A stretch of 64,000 nt of DNA from contig CACZZO010000014.1 of assembly GCA_902785755.1 (NCBI GenBank), positions 19,656-83,655 of the forward strand, written 5' to 3'. Positions 32,214 to 40,404 of the stretch are shown here, piece by piece; the first letter of the stretch is position 1; each line of letters starts with the position of its first letter. The notes below the pieces were generated by a model that was not told where the DNA came from, searched no databases, and was given only the letters and a program-made list of their open reading frames with translations. The translations under genes were made by a program, and so were the position numbers. Source of the DNA: an uncultured Bacteroidia bacterium. GTDB lineage: Bacteria; Bacteroidota; Bacteroidia; Bacteroidales; F082.

Positions 32214-33725
32214 ATGGCAACAATACAAGAGAAATTGGCGGAGTCATTGGCGGTGTTGAAGGCGTATCAGGATGCCCATGGGGACAATTTGGTGATTCAG
32301 GGAGCGGACACGCTGGGACGGACTCATACAGAGCGGTTGGTGAACAGCGGATACCTTCAGATGGTCATGAAGGGATGGTATATCCCGTCGTCACCTGGGA
32401 GCGAGGGTGATTCAACGGTGTGGTATGTGTCGTATTGGCACTTCATTACTGCATATTTAGACAAGAGATTCAACGGGGCTTGGTGCTTGTCACCAGAGCT
32501 GTCACTCTATTTCCACAGCGGGAAGACGGTGATTCCCAAACAATTGATTGTGCGCTGCGAGAACGGAACAAACAACATTCTGCAACTGCCTTTCGGAACA
32601 TCGCTTGTGGACATCAAGGCGAGCCTGCCGCCAGAGGTGATACGGGAGCCGCGTTATGGTGTGCGCTTGTATCCCATGGAATATGCCTTGTTGATGGTGG
32701 GACCGGATTATTATCGCCGTGATGCGTTGGAGGCAAGGACTTGTCTGGCCAGCTTGCGTGATGTCTCGCCCATTGTCTTGGCAGCCATCGACGGGGGACA
32801 TACCACCCGGGCAGGTCGTGTGGCAGGTGCGTTGCGCTCCATCGGACGCGAGGAGATGGCGGATGAGTTGTTGCGCATGATGCGCCAAGTGGGGCATACT
32901 GTGAAGGAAGAGAATCCGTTTGAGGAGAATGTGCGGATAGTGACATTTGCGGAATCGCCTTATGCCTCACGCATCCGCTTGATGTGGATGCAGATGCGGA
33001 AGGTGGTAATAGACACATTGCAAGTCCAGCCAGTACAGCAAGATGCGGCATCGGTGCTGGCGATGATGGATGCGACGTATGTAAAGGACAGCTATAACTC
33101 CTTGTCGATTGAGGGTTATAAAATTACGGAGGGTTTGTTGGAGCGTGTTCGCAGTGGCAATTGGGATCCTGAGAACGACGAGGAAGACAAGGATCGCAGG
33201 AATGCCTTGGCTGCCCGTGGGTATTATCAAGCCTACGAATTGCTGAAGCAAGGCGTGAAGGACTGTTTTTCGGGCAAGGCACCTGCACAGTTGTATGCAA
33301 AAGGGCATCAAGATTGGCATTTTCAGTTGTTTGAGCCATGCGTTAGAGCGGGCATTGTGAAAGCATCGGATTTGATTGGCTACCGCAGACATCAGGTATA
33401 TATCCGAAACTCGATGCACACGCCGTTGAATCCTGACGCGGTTTTGGATGCGATGAGTGCCTTATCGGATTTGATGATGCAAGAGGAGAATGCGCTGGTG
33501 CGTGCCATTTTAGGGCATTTCTTCTTTGTCTATATCCATCCCTACATGGACGGCAACGGTCGCACGGCACGTTTCGTGATGAACAGCCAATTGGTGACGG
33601 CAGGTTATCCTTGGGTAGTGATTCCCGTGGAACGCCGACAGGAATATATGGTGGCCTTGGAGCAGGCAAGCGTGGAGGGGAATATTGAAGGGTTTGTGCG
33701 GTTTATTGGAAGGGGGATGGGATAA
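32214..33725 (+). CDS. Fic family protein with AbiEi-like N-terminal half
   Basis: A 503-aa protein. The C-terminal Fic domain has the catalytic loop HPYMDGNGRTAR at about 442-453 and, upstream, SLSIEG, matching the inhibitory (S/T)xxxE(G/N) motif, so activity is probably self-restrained. Fic enzymes transfer AMP or related groups from nucleotides to proteins. The first 230 residues resemble an AbiEi/type IV antitoxin-like layout (LVNSGYLQMVMKGWYIPSSP, a winged-helix-plus-YIP pattern), which is unusual for Fic proteins; this part is by-eye and less certain. The upstream 24-bp array may be its own operator. Confidence 0.87.
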   Translation: MATIQEKLAESLAVLKAYQDAHGDNLVIQGADTLGRTHTERLVNSGYLQMVMKGWYIPSSPGSEGDSTVWYVSYWHFITAYLDKRFNGAWCLSPELSLYFHSGKTVIPKQLIVRCENGTNNILQLPFGTSLVDIKASLPPEVIREPRYGVRLYPMEYALLMVGPDYYRRDALEARTCLASLRDVSPIVLAAIDGGHTTRAGRVAGALRSIGREEMADELLRMMRQVGHTVKEENPFEENVRIVTFAESPYASRIRLMWMQMRKVVIDTLQVQPVQQDAASVLAMMDATYVKDSYNSLSIEGYKITEGLLERVRSGNWDPENDEEDKDRRNALAARGYYQAYELLKQGVKDCFSGKAPAQLYAKGHQDWHFQLFEPCVRAGIVKASDLIGYRRHQVYIRNSMHTPLNPDAVLDAMSALSDLMMQEENALVRAILGHFFFVYIHPYMDGNGRTARFVMNSQLVTAGYPWVVIPVERRQEYMVALEQASVEGNIEGFVRFIGRGMG

Positions 33726-33853
33726 TGTTTTTCTTCCCGAAAAAAGCAGAACATCTGTGAAGTAGGACACCAGAAAAACATCACAGATTTTTCAACAAGG
33801 AATACAATTCTTGAGGATTTTGTGTAATTTTGCAAAATGAAAAATGACACGTT

Positions 33854-34105
33854 ATGGGTTCAATTTATGTCATACAAGGTCTGATGATTTACATTTATGG
33901 CTTTGACCATAACCCGCCACATATTCATGTGCGGAGCGGCGATGGAGAGTTTACCATCACATTACAAACACGTGAGATTGAAGGCAAGGCACGAGTAAGG
34001 ACAATTCAGATTGTAAACAAATTCATCGATGAACATTTTGACGAACTGAACGAGTTATGGGAGAAGGCCCAGCGAGGCGAAAAAATAGAAAAAATTAACC
34101 GATAG
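33854..34105 (+). CDS. DUF4160 protein
   Basis: The 83-aa protein matches DUF4160: IQGLMIYIYGFDHNPPHIHV (conserved HNPPHIH), then KARVRTIQIVNKFIDEHFDE. These genes almost always pair with a DUF2442 gene, as here 12 nt downstream, and the pair has toxin-antitoxin-like features though the activity is unproven. Confidence 0.88.
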   Translation: MGSIYVIQGLMIYIYGFDHNPPHIHVRSGDGEFTITLQTREIEGKARVRTIQIVNKFIDEHFDELNELWEKAQRGEKIEKINR

Positions 34106-34117
34106 GAGGAACATGAT

Positions 34118-34351
34118 ATGTTGATTGTAACTGATGTTGAATACGAAGGCGGCTACACATTGTTGTGTGAGTTCAGTGATGGGGTGCGCAAACGAGTTGA
34201 CCTCACGCCGTTGCTCAAGTACCCTGCATTCGAGGAACTGCGAGACGAGAAAGAGTTTATCCAGTTCGGTCTTGACGAGACCATCTTCTGGAGAAATGGT
34301 GCTGACATCGCCCCCGAATACTTGTATGAACATGGGAGTGCCGTGGCTTGA
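34118..34351 (+). CDS. DUF2442 protein
   Basis: The 77-aa protein matches DUF2442: VTDVEYEGGYTLLCEFSDGV, DLTPLLKYPAFEELRD, and FWRNGADIAPEYLYE. It is the usual partner of DUF4160 and is probably its antitoxin-like or DNA-binding companion. Confidence 0.88.
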   Translation: MLIVTDVEYEGGYTLLCEFSDGVRKRVDLTPLLKYPAFEELRDEKEFIQFGLDETIFWRNGADIAPEYLYEHGSAVA

Positions 34352-34466
34352 CAATATGAATTATAGGATACACGGAATATCATAATTATTGAAAATCATG
34401 ACATAAAACAAAAACTAACATATTATAAATCACAGCGTTTGCTATTTATTCGGAATCGTCTTTGAA

Positions 34467-34567
34467 CCTAGGAAATTCGGAAACAAGATTCTACCAAAGA
34501 ATAAGTCAGTTAATGCCTGCGTTTGCGCGGGCGTTTGACTTATCTGGTAGAATCGGGCAATCCTAGG
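34467..34567 (+). ncRNA. 101-nt structured RNA candidate upstream of HAD-PRTase-DprA operon
   Basis: Four nested stems can be drawn: CCTAGGA/TCCTAGG, GATTCTACCA/TGGTAGAATC (10 bp, perfect), ATAAGTCA/TGACTTAT (8 bp, perfect) and ATGCCTGCG/CGCGGGCGT (9 bp with two G-U pairs) around a TTTG loop. The wobble pairs only work in plus-strand RNA, the strand of the operon downstream. A terminator follows at once. The core is related to the palindrome at 10708-10825. The remaining bases of the 34352-34662 gap show no gene. Confidence 0.6.
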
Positions 34568-34575
34568 GCCTAAAG

Positions 34576-34605
34576 GCGTGGATAAGACAAAGTCTGCGCT
34601 TTTTT
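34576..34605 (+). terminator. Intrinsic terminator after structured RNA candidate
   Basis: GCGTGGA (34576-34582) pairs with TCTGCGC (34593-34599) with two wobbles, followed by six T (34600-34605). It lies 57 nt before the HAD start codon, so it could end a separate small RNA or act as an attenuator for the operon. Confidence 0.6.
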
Positions 34606-34662
34606 GTGCTCTATATTGTCCGTATGCTGAACGATAAGCAATCGCAGAAAGCAAACTGACTT

Positions 34663-35202
34663 ATGCAGAAAAAATACTTCATTTTTGACTTGGACAACAC
34701 TTTGGTAAAGACAAATCGAGCAAATAACAAGTCTTACGAAGAGGCTATCAAAGTCGTAACAGGCATAGACTATCGACACAAAAAACCAAGATTTACTCGG
34801 GGAGACTTGGCTTTAGCAATATCCGACTTAACTCCTGTCCAGATTTCAGAGATTATCAAACTGAAAGAGGATTTCTACACTAAGTACATCCAAGAAACAA
34901 CATTGAATGTTCAATTGGTTAAATGTCTTAAACTGTTGAAAAACAATGGAGAAGAAACAATACTGCTAACCGAAAGTCGCAAAATACGAGCTGAACAGGT
35001 TTGCAATTATTATAACTTGGATCAGTGTTTTTGTCAACAATACTATCTGGAGGATTACAATGGCACAAGTAAGTACCATTATCTTATATCAAAAAATTAC
35101 TTTTTGACTTCGGTAATTCTTTTTGAAAATGACAGAAATGAAATACGGAAAGCAAAGCGATTTGGAATTCCTAAAAATCAAATAATTACAATTAGATTCT
35201 AA
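34663..35202 (+). CDS. HAD-like hydrolase of three-gene AT-rich operon
   Basis: The 179-aa protein has the HAD nucleophile motif FIFDLDNTLVK at the N-terminus, a helical cap region, a motif II-like ILLTESRK and a motif IV-like FENDRNEIRKAK. HAD proteins are mostly phosphatases. Four nt separate it from the phosphoribosyltransferase-like gene. Codon use is far more AT-rich than in surrounding genes, pointing to transfer. Confidence 0.78.
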   Translation: MQKKYFIFDLDNTLVKTNRANNKSYEEAIKVVTGIDYRHKKPRFTRGDLALAISDLTPVQISEIIKLKEDFYTKYIQETTLNVQLVKCLKLLKNNGEETILLTESRKIRAEQVCNYYNLDQCFCQQYYLEDYNGTSKYHYLISKNYFLTSVILFENDRNEIRKAKRFGIPKNQIITIRF

Positions 35203-35206
35203 AACA

Positions 35207-35881
35207 ATGAATAGATTTATTATTAAAGCTAGCGAAAGTTGGTTACGCACAAAAGATGGAAACATGAGCCAATGCTTGCATCACGACACAGAGGCTTTCT
35301 ACCATTCTGATTATTGTGGTGGCGGAAATTGGAAGGTTGAAGGTACCATTGAGAATATGATTTGTACTCTCAAAAATGACAGAACGCCTTACCCTGATGT
35401 TGTATTATCGAGAAAGATAGGACAGTTAAGGCAAATTCTACAAATGGATTTACCCCAAATTCTGAAATCAAGTGGCTATCAATCTCTTATGGTGTGTGTG
35501 ATTCCACGAGCTAAACATGAGAATTATTATAGAGAGGAACAAAAATTGTTTCGATCAACTATACAATCTACAATAAAGACTGTAGTTCAAGGATTTATCG
35601 ATGGTACACATTGTATTATTAGGCATACAGATACAAGAACGACTCATTCTAACAAAAGTGGACATGGCGGACTTGGACCAATGCCTTATTGTGGCATTAC
35701 AAAAGAAACCTGCACCATCAGCAATATACAAGGCCAGAATATACTTTTGATTGATGACTTGTACACTAAATCCGTTGGTATAGATGAAGATGCAATTCAA
35801 GCTTTATATGATAACGGAGCAAATAAAGTGTTATTCTATTCAGTTGGAAAAACTGTATTTAGAAACTATTACTCATTGTAA
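35207..35881 (+). CDS. Phosphoribosyltransferase-like protein
   Basis: The 224-aa protein ends in a type I PRTase-like segment: ILLIDDLYTKSVGIDEDA (acid pair that binds PRPP-ribose) followed by LYDNGANKVLFYSVGKT. Upstream lie CVIPRAK, which may be the pyrophosphate loop, and a His/Gly-rich hood (HSNKSGHGGLGPMPYCG). Such PRTases occur in competence (ComFC) and in predicted nucleotide-based conflict systems. Partnering with a DprA-like gene recalls the ComF-DprA link, but the substrate is unknown. Confidence 0.7.
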   Translation: MNRFIIKASESWLRTKDGNMSQCLHHDTEAFYHSDYCGGGNWKVEGTIENMICTLKNDRTPYPDVVLSRKIGQLRQILQMDLPQILKSSGYQSLMVCVIPRAKHENYYREEQKLFRSTIQSTIKTVVQGFIDGTHCIIRHTDTRTTHSNKSGHGGLGPMPYCGITKETCTISNIQGQNILLIDDLYTKSVGIDEDAIQALYDNGANKVLFYSVGKTVFRNYYSL

Positions 35882-35902
35882 ACAATTTAGTAATTTTGCG
35901 AT

Positions 35903-36829
35903 ATGAAATACACAGAAAACGCATTGAACTTATTAACTGCACGAACCTTTCCCAAGAAAGGTCCTGCATGGATAAACAATAATTTGAAAGGTGATGAAGA
36001 TGTTGAAACACTTTATCGTCTATTGGAAACTCATGAGTACGAATTCCAAAAAAAGCGCGAAAAAATTGAATCTGCCATTAATCAACTTGACAAATCAATA
36101 GACGGCGTTGTTGCTTTGGGTGATTCAGATTTCCCGAGGGTAAGAGGAAATGTCAAATCTGCCGACAAACCTTTTGCGTTATTCTATAAAGGTGATATTA
36201 GCTTGTTGCAAAACAGCAATCTAAATATTGCTGTAATTGGCGTTTTAAATCCTGATGAAAAAGTTGAATTGACTGAAACAATAGTGGCAAAAGAAATATT
36301 GAAATATGGAGCAACTATTGTGAGCGGTTTGGCTTTAGGATGTGATAGCATTGCACACAAAACCGCATTAGAGAATAAGGGAAAAACAATTGCAATTTTG
36401 CCATGTTCGCTCAGCAGCATTATTCCGAAGGAAAATATTGATTTGGCAAAACAAATTGTAGAGCAGGAAGGACTTTTGGTAAGCGAATATTATGAAGCTC
36501 CTCATAGTAAAAATGAGATGATCAACCGCTTTATCGTGAGAGATAGATTGCAAGCCCTGTTTTCCGATGCTGTGCTTTTAGCTGCAAGTTACGCACCAAA
36601 TAATCAAGGGAACGATAGCGGTTCTCGTCATGCCATGGGAAAAGCCAAAGACTACGGGATTAAAAGAGCTGTAATTTATAACGAACAGAAGCACAAAAAT
36701 ATTCCCATGTATGACTTGAACCGACAAATTCTTTTGGAAGATAGGTCGGTGATTAGAATAGATTCTGTCAACATGGAAGAAATGGTGAAAAAAATGGTGT
36801 CTCACCATACAATGACAAGTTTGTTTTGA
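35903..36829 (+). CDS. DprA-like (SLOG/Rossmann) protein
   Basis: The 308-aa protein shows the DprA core: IAVIGVLNP, GATIVSGLALGCDSIAHKTA, TIAILPCSLSSIIPKEN and a late SGSRHAMGKAKDYG. Housekeeping DprA binds single-stranded DNA and loads RecA during transformation and normally carries a C-terminal winged helix; none is seen here. It is the last gene of an AT-rich operon with HAD and PRTase genes, so I read it as an accessory SLOG-type nucleotide or DNA sensor rather than the housekeeping protein. Confidence 0.78.
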   Translation: MKYTENALNLLTARTFPKKGPAWINNNLKGDEDVETLYRLLETHEYEFQKKREKIESAINQLDKSIDGVVALGDSDFPRVRGNVKSADKPFALFYKGDISLLQNSNLNIAVIGVLNPDEKVELTETIVAKEILKYGATIVSGLALGCDSIAHKTALENKGKTIAILPCSLSSIIPKENIDLAKQIVEQEGLLVSEYYEAPHSKNEMINRFIVRDRLQALFSDAVLLAASYAPNNQGNDSGSRHAMGKAKDYGIKRAVIYNEQKHKNIPMYDLNRQILLEDRSVIRIDSVNMEEMVKKMVSHHTMTSLF

Positions 36830-36837
36830 ATAGCTCC

Positions 36838-36921
36838 ACGAACTCAGTAAACCGCTACGCCTCCGACACCCGCATCGGCTTGATGGACAGCACCGTGCCC
36901 ATTGAGGCAATGCTGGGATGA
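36838..36921 (+). pseudogene. C-terminal coding remnant at island edge
   Basis: Immediately after the AT-rich DprA gene the composition returns to normal, and one frame reads TNSVNRYASDTRIGLMDSTV then PIEAMLG and stop. It looks like the tail of a gene that lost its body when the island arrived. The parent family is not recognised. Confidence 0.35.
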
Positions 36922-36969
36922 AATGATTGCAGAATCCACCACAAAGATTGCAAAAAGTTGCTCCTTTTC

Positions 36970-37047
36970 ACAAATCAGCCACTAAATGTCACTTTTCAGT
37001 CCAAAATGGGTTGTTTTTGGTGAAAAATAACTACTTTTGCATTCGAT
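36970..37047 (+). promoter_or_regulatory. Duplicated promoter region, copy 2 (drives AraC gene)
   Basis: Gap-free partner of 31704-31781. The -7 box TACTTTTG is at 37032-37039, with TTG 19 nt upstream. The phrase ATGTCAnTTTTCAGTCCAAA occurs here at about 36986 and again at the AraC start codon (37048), so it may be a repeated operator of the AraC protein. Confidence 0.7.
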
Positions 37048-37884
37048 ATGTCATTTTTCAGTCCAAATACCACATCGCCTACAGTTTGCGGCACGACCGA
37101 TTTCAGTGGATTGCTCCACACTGTGGTTTCCGCTAAGGGTTGTACGCTTTTGTTGTGTACAGAGGGTTGCGCTATCGGTAGCTCGCATTTTCGGCCCGTG
37201 GCCATACGTCGCGGGACTTTGGTGCCGCTTTTCACTTTTTCGCGATTCACTATCGAACGCACTTCGTCGCGTTTTTCTTGTCGTTTCGTCGAGATGAACG
37301 ACCCCGCCATTGCCGATTTCACCGTCAACTTCAACTCGCCTGTGTTTTGGGATTTCCTTTATCGGCATCCTGCTTTCACCATCGAGAAGCCGGCGCAACG
37401 GCTTGCCGAAGAATGGTTTGGACGGATGGAATGGATTGTTCGAACCTTCGATGATGAAATCTGCCAACAGATGGTTTACAGCGAACTGCACAACCTCTTC
37501 ATCGCCATTGAGCAACGGATTGCCCAGCTTTTTCCGCCCGAGGTTCACGATGAGAAATCCGCCGTTTGGAGCACCCCCGACCGCCTCAACGCGCTTTTGG
37601 ACCAGCATATCCATCATGAACGCAGCGTGAAGTTCTATGCTTCCGAACTGTGCATAAGTCCCGACTATCTGAACAAAGTTTGCCACCGCCTGATGAAGAC
37701 CTCCACCAAAGCCCTCATCAACGACACGGTCATCTATGAACTCAAGCGTTACCTTGCTGAAACCGACCTCACCGTAGAGGAAATCGCCGCCCAGATGAAC
37801 TACGACAATGTTTCCTATCTATGCCGTTTCTTCCGCAACGCTACAGGACAATCCATGATGGAGTTTCGAAGGAAACAGAGATGA
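37048..37884 (+). CDS. AraC family transcriptional regulator
   Basis: The 278-aa protein carries two helix-turn-helix units at its C-terminus (VKFYASELCISPDYLNKVCH; LTVEEIAAQMNYDNVSYLCR followed by FFRNATGQSMMEFR). The N-terminal 170 residues form a ligand-binding domain without a recognised pocket. It is followed 61 nt later by the metal-uptake genes, which it may control, and is preceded by the duplicated promoter. Confidence 0.88.
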   Translation: MSFFSPNTTSPTVCGTTDFSGLLHTVVSAKGCTLLLCTEGCAIGSSHFRPVAIRRGTLVPLFTFSRFTIERTSSRFSCRFVEMNDPAIADFTVNFNSPVFWDFLYRHPAFTIEKPAQRLAEEWFGRMEWIVRTFDDEICQQMVYSELHNLFIAIEQRIAQLFPPEVHDEKSAVWSTPDRLNALLDQHIHHERSVKFYASELCISPDYLNKVCHRLMKTSTKALINDTVIYELKRYLAETDLTVEEIAAQMNYDNVSYLCRFFRNATGQSMMEFRRKQR

Positions 37885-37893
37885 AGAGAAAAG

Positions 37894-37924
37894 TGCGAAT
37901 ATTCGCAATAAACCCCTATCTTTG
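37894..37924 (+). promoter_or_regulatory. Palindromic operator overlapping receptor promoter
   Basis: TGCGAATATTCGCA (37894-37907) is a perfect 14-bp palindrome 9 nt upstream of the -7 box TATCTTTG (37917-37924), inside the spacer between promoter elements. A repressor bound there would block transcription, as Fur/Zur-type proteins do. Confidence 0.6.
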
Positions 37925-37945
37925 CCCCGTCGAAAACAGTGATTA

Positions 37946-38260
37946 ATGAAACGATGCAAGACAAAAATGGCGTTATTCCTATTGGCAATCTACTTGCCGA
38001 TATGGTTGCTGTCGTCGTTTCATGTCCATGCTAATCCCTTGAAACACACTGATGCGGTTGAAGAGCATCATTCGTCGGAAGTGGATGAAGACGGCTGCTT
38101 GCTCTGTCTGTTTCAGCAAGTTGCATACGAAGAGAGTCCACAAATGGCCATGACGGTCAACAGGCCGGAAATCAAGGTGAAGGCAGTTTTGACGGATGAA
38201 TCCTCTTTTGGGGTTTTCGAATTGAATTTCCTTTCACGAGCCCCACCTGTCTTGTTGTAA
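37946..38260 (+). CDS. Small exported His/Cys protein before TonB receptor
   Basis: The 104-aa protein has an N-terminal hydrophobic segment, then SFHVHANPLKHTDAVEEHHS and EVDEDGCLLCLFQ, giving clustered His, acidic residues and a CxxC. These are candidate metal ligands. It lies 49 nt before the TonB receptor behind a shared promoter. Similar small genes often precede metal receptors in Bacteroidetes; role unproven. Confidence 0.6.
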   Translation: MKRCKTKMALFLLAIYLPIWLLSSFHVHANPLKHTDAVEEHHSSEVDEDGCLLCLFQQVAYEESPQMAMTVNRPEIKVKAVLTDESSFGVFELNFLSRAPPVLL

Positions 38261-38309
38261 ATATCAGAGAATCAATTTATTGTATTTATAATTTAACAAC
38301 AAGACTAAA

Positions 38310-40403
38310 ATGAAAAAATCATTATTAATAGGCTTGTCATTGGCGTATGTATTGCCAATGGCGGCTCAGAGTTTGCCTGACTCTACCGATATGTTTTTCA
38401 GGCATTTGGAATTGAAGGAAGTGACGGTGACAGGTGCCGTGGGCGACATGAAAATGAAAGAGACGCCCATGCCCATTTTGATGCTTCATGCCAAGGAACT
38501 GCATCAGTTGCCGTCCGCCAATTTGATAGATGCCATCGCCAAGCAGCCAGGCGTGTCGCAAATCACCACGGGAAGCGGCATCTCGAAACCCGTCATCCGT
38601 GGGCTGGGCTACAACCGCATTGTGGTCGTCAACGATGGCATTCGTCAAGAAGGCCAGCAATGGGGCGATGAACACGGCATTGAAATCGATGCCAACGAGG
38701 TCGGCTCGGTGGAGATTCTGAAAGGTCCGGCCAGCCTCATGTATGGCTCCGATGCTATGGGCGGCGTGTTGGTGTTCAAAAGTATGCCAACCCTGCCCGA
38801 AGGCACTATAAAAGGCAAGATAAACGCTGAATATCAAACGAATAACGGCTTGCTGGGGGCTTCGTTCAATCTTGCCGGAAACCAAAAAGGCTTCACATGG
38901 GATGCCCGATTCAGCGAAAAACATGCCCATGCCTACAGGAATCGTTATGATGGCTATGTGCCTAATTCCCAATTCGGTGAACGTGCCTTTTCGCTCAAAG
39001 CGGGACTGATGCGCAATTGGGGCTTCACCAACTTGAAATTCGGGTATTACAACCTCACTCCGAGCATCGTGGAAGGCGAGCGCGACACGGTGACGGGCGA
39101 ATTGCTTTCAGAAGAAGGAAACTTGCTGTCGTATCGCCACGGTTTGCCTTATCAGCGGGTGAATCACTACAAGGCGGTTTCCGAAAGTTTCATCAACCTG
39201 TCTTCGGGATATTTGAAAGTGATTGCGGGCTATCAGCAGAACCGCCGCAAGGAGTTTGAGGAGTCAGCCGACGAATATGGCCTTTATCTGCAACTGCACA
39301 CGCTGAACTACGACATCCGCTATGTTTCGGAGGAAAAAGCAGGCTGGAAATTCTCGACGGGACTGAACGGCATGGGGCAGAAGTCCATCAATTTGGGCGA
39401 AGAATACCTCATCCCCGATTATGCCTTGTTTGATGCAGGCGTGTATGCCACGGCTTCCAAAATATTGGGACATTGGAATTTAAGTGGCGGACTTCGCTTT
39501 GACTACCGTTATTTGGACGCAAAGGGTCTGATAGAGGATGATGAGGTGCGTTTTGAGGACTTTACGCGGCATTTCCAAGGCATCACGGGCAGTTTGGGCG
39601 CGACTTGCGAAGTTGCGGAAGGGCTGGATTTGAAACTCAATCTTGCCCGAGGCTATCGTGCGCCCAACATCAGCGAATTGGCTTCAAATGGCGAACACGA
39701 AGGCTCGTTGAGGTATGAGATTGGGAACCACAACTTTAACCCGGAGTATAGTTTGCAGGCCGACTTGGGCCTGAATTATGCCACGCGCTATTTCGAGTTG
39801 AACGCCGCTGTGTTTGCCAACCACATCAGCAATTACATCTATCTGCATCGTATCGACAGCATCATCGAGCCTGACCTGATGACTTTCGCTTACGCTCAGG
39901 GCGAGGCGATGCTGATGGGCTTTGAGGCGGGTGTGGACATTCATCCTTTCCATGCCCTTCATGTTGGGACGGCGTTTTCGTATGTCAATGCCCAGTTGCT
40001 GCAACAGCCAGAGGAAACGCGGTGGCTTCCGATGACGCCGGCGCCGCGCCTTTCGGCAGATGTGAAATACGAACTCACCCACGACGGCAAGGTATTCAAC
40101 AACGCCTATTTCGCTGCCCGCATGGACTGGTGCCTGAAGCAAGACCATTATTATGCGGCCTACGACACCGAGACGGCCACTCCATCTTACCTTTTGTTAG
40201 GGCTTTCGGCTGGATCCGAAATCTTGATCAAAGGCAAGAAAGTCGCCGAACTGACCTTGATTGTGGACAACCTCGCGGATGTTTGCTACCAAGACCATTT
40301 GAGCCGTCTGAAATATGCGGATTGGAATGTCGTGACTGGAAGACGAGGCGTTTTCAACATGGGACGCAATATCGTTTTCAAGCTGGCCGTGCCCATTGGG
40401 TGA
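38310..40403 (+). CDS. TonB-dependent receptor, ZnuD-like metal type
   Basis: The 697-aa protein has a signal peptide (MAAQS), a plug domain (LIDAIAKQPGVSQITTGSGI, then VIRGLGYNRIVVVNDGIRQE; VEILKGPASLMYGSDAMGGV) and a barrel ending in RGVFNMGRNIVFKLAVPIG. Length and the EGQQWGDEHG plug motif resemble ZnuD/HmuR-like receptors that take up zinc or haem. No CarboxypepD or SusD partner is present, so it is not a glycan receptor. The convergent ZIP gene next door favours a metal substrate. Confidence 0.82.
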   Translation: MKKSLLIGLSLAYVLPMAAQSLPDSTDMFFRHLELKEVTVTGAVGDMKMKETPMPILMLHAKELHQLPSANLIDAIAKQPGVSQITTGSGISKPVIRGLGYNRIVVVNDGIRQEGQQWGDEHGIEIDANEVGSVEILKGPASLMYGSDAMGGVLVFKSMPTLPEGTIKGKINAEYQTNNGLLGASFNLAGNQKGFTWDARFSEKHAHAYRNRYDGYVPNSQFGERAFSLKAGLMRNWGFTNLKFGYYNLTPSIVEGERDTVTGELLSEEGNLLSYRHGLPYQRVNHYKAVSESFINLSSGYLKVIAGYQQNRRKEFEESADEYGLYLQLHTLNYDIRYVSEEKAGWKFSTGLNGMGQKSINLGEEYLIPDYALFDAGVYATASKILGHWNLSGGLRFDYRYLDAKGLIEDDEVRFEDFTRHFQGITGSLGATCEVAEGLDLKLNLARGYRAPNISELASNGEHEGSLRYEIGNHNFNPEYSLQADLGLNYATRYFELNAAVFANHISNYIYLHRIDSIIEPDLMTFAYAQGEAMLMGFEAGVDIHPFHALHVGTAFSYVNAQLLQQPEETRWLPMTPAPRLSADVKYELTHDGKVFNNAYFAARMDWCLKQDHYYAAYDTETATPSYLLLGLSAGSEILIKGKKVAELTLIVDNLADVCYQDHLSRLKYADWNVVTGRRGVFNMGRNIVFKLAVPIG

Positions 40404-40404
40404 T

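Noticed and set aside
34467..34605. Retron msr-msd or diversity-generating retroelement
   Set aside because: The stem-loop recalls a retron RNA, but no reverse transcriptase exists in the window.
35903..36829. Housekeeping dprA and a competence locus together with TfoX
   Set aside because: The DprA-like protein lacks the usual C-terminal winged helix, lies in an AT-rich operon, and the TfoX proteins have only the N-terminal domain; no competence pilus genes are present.
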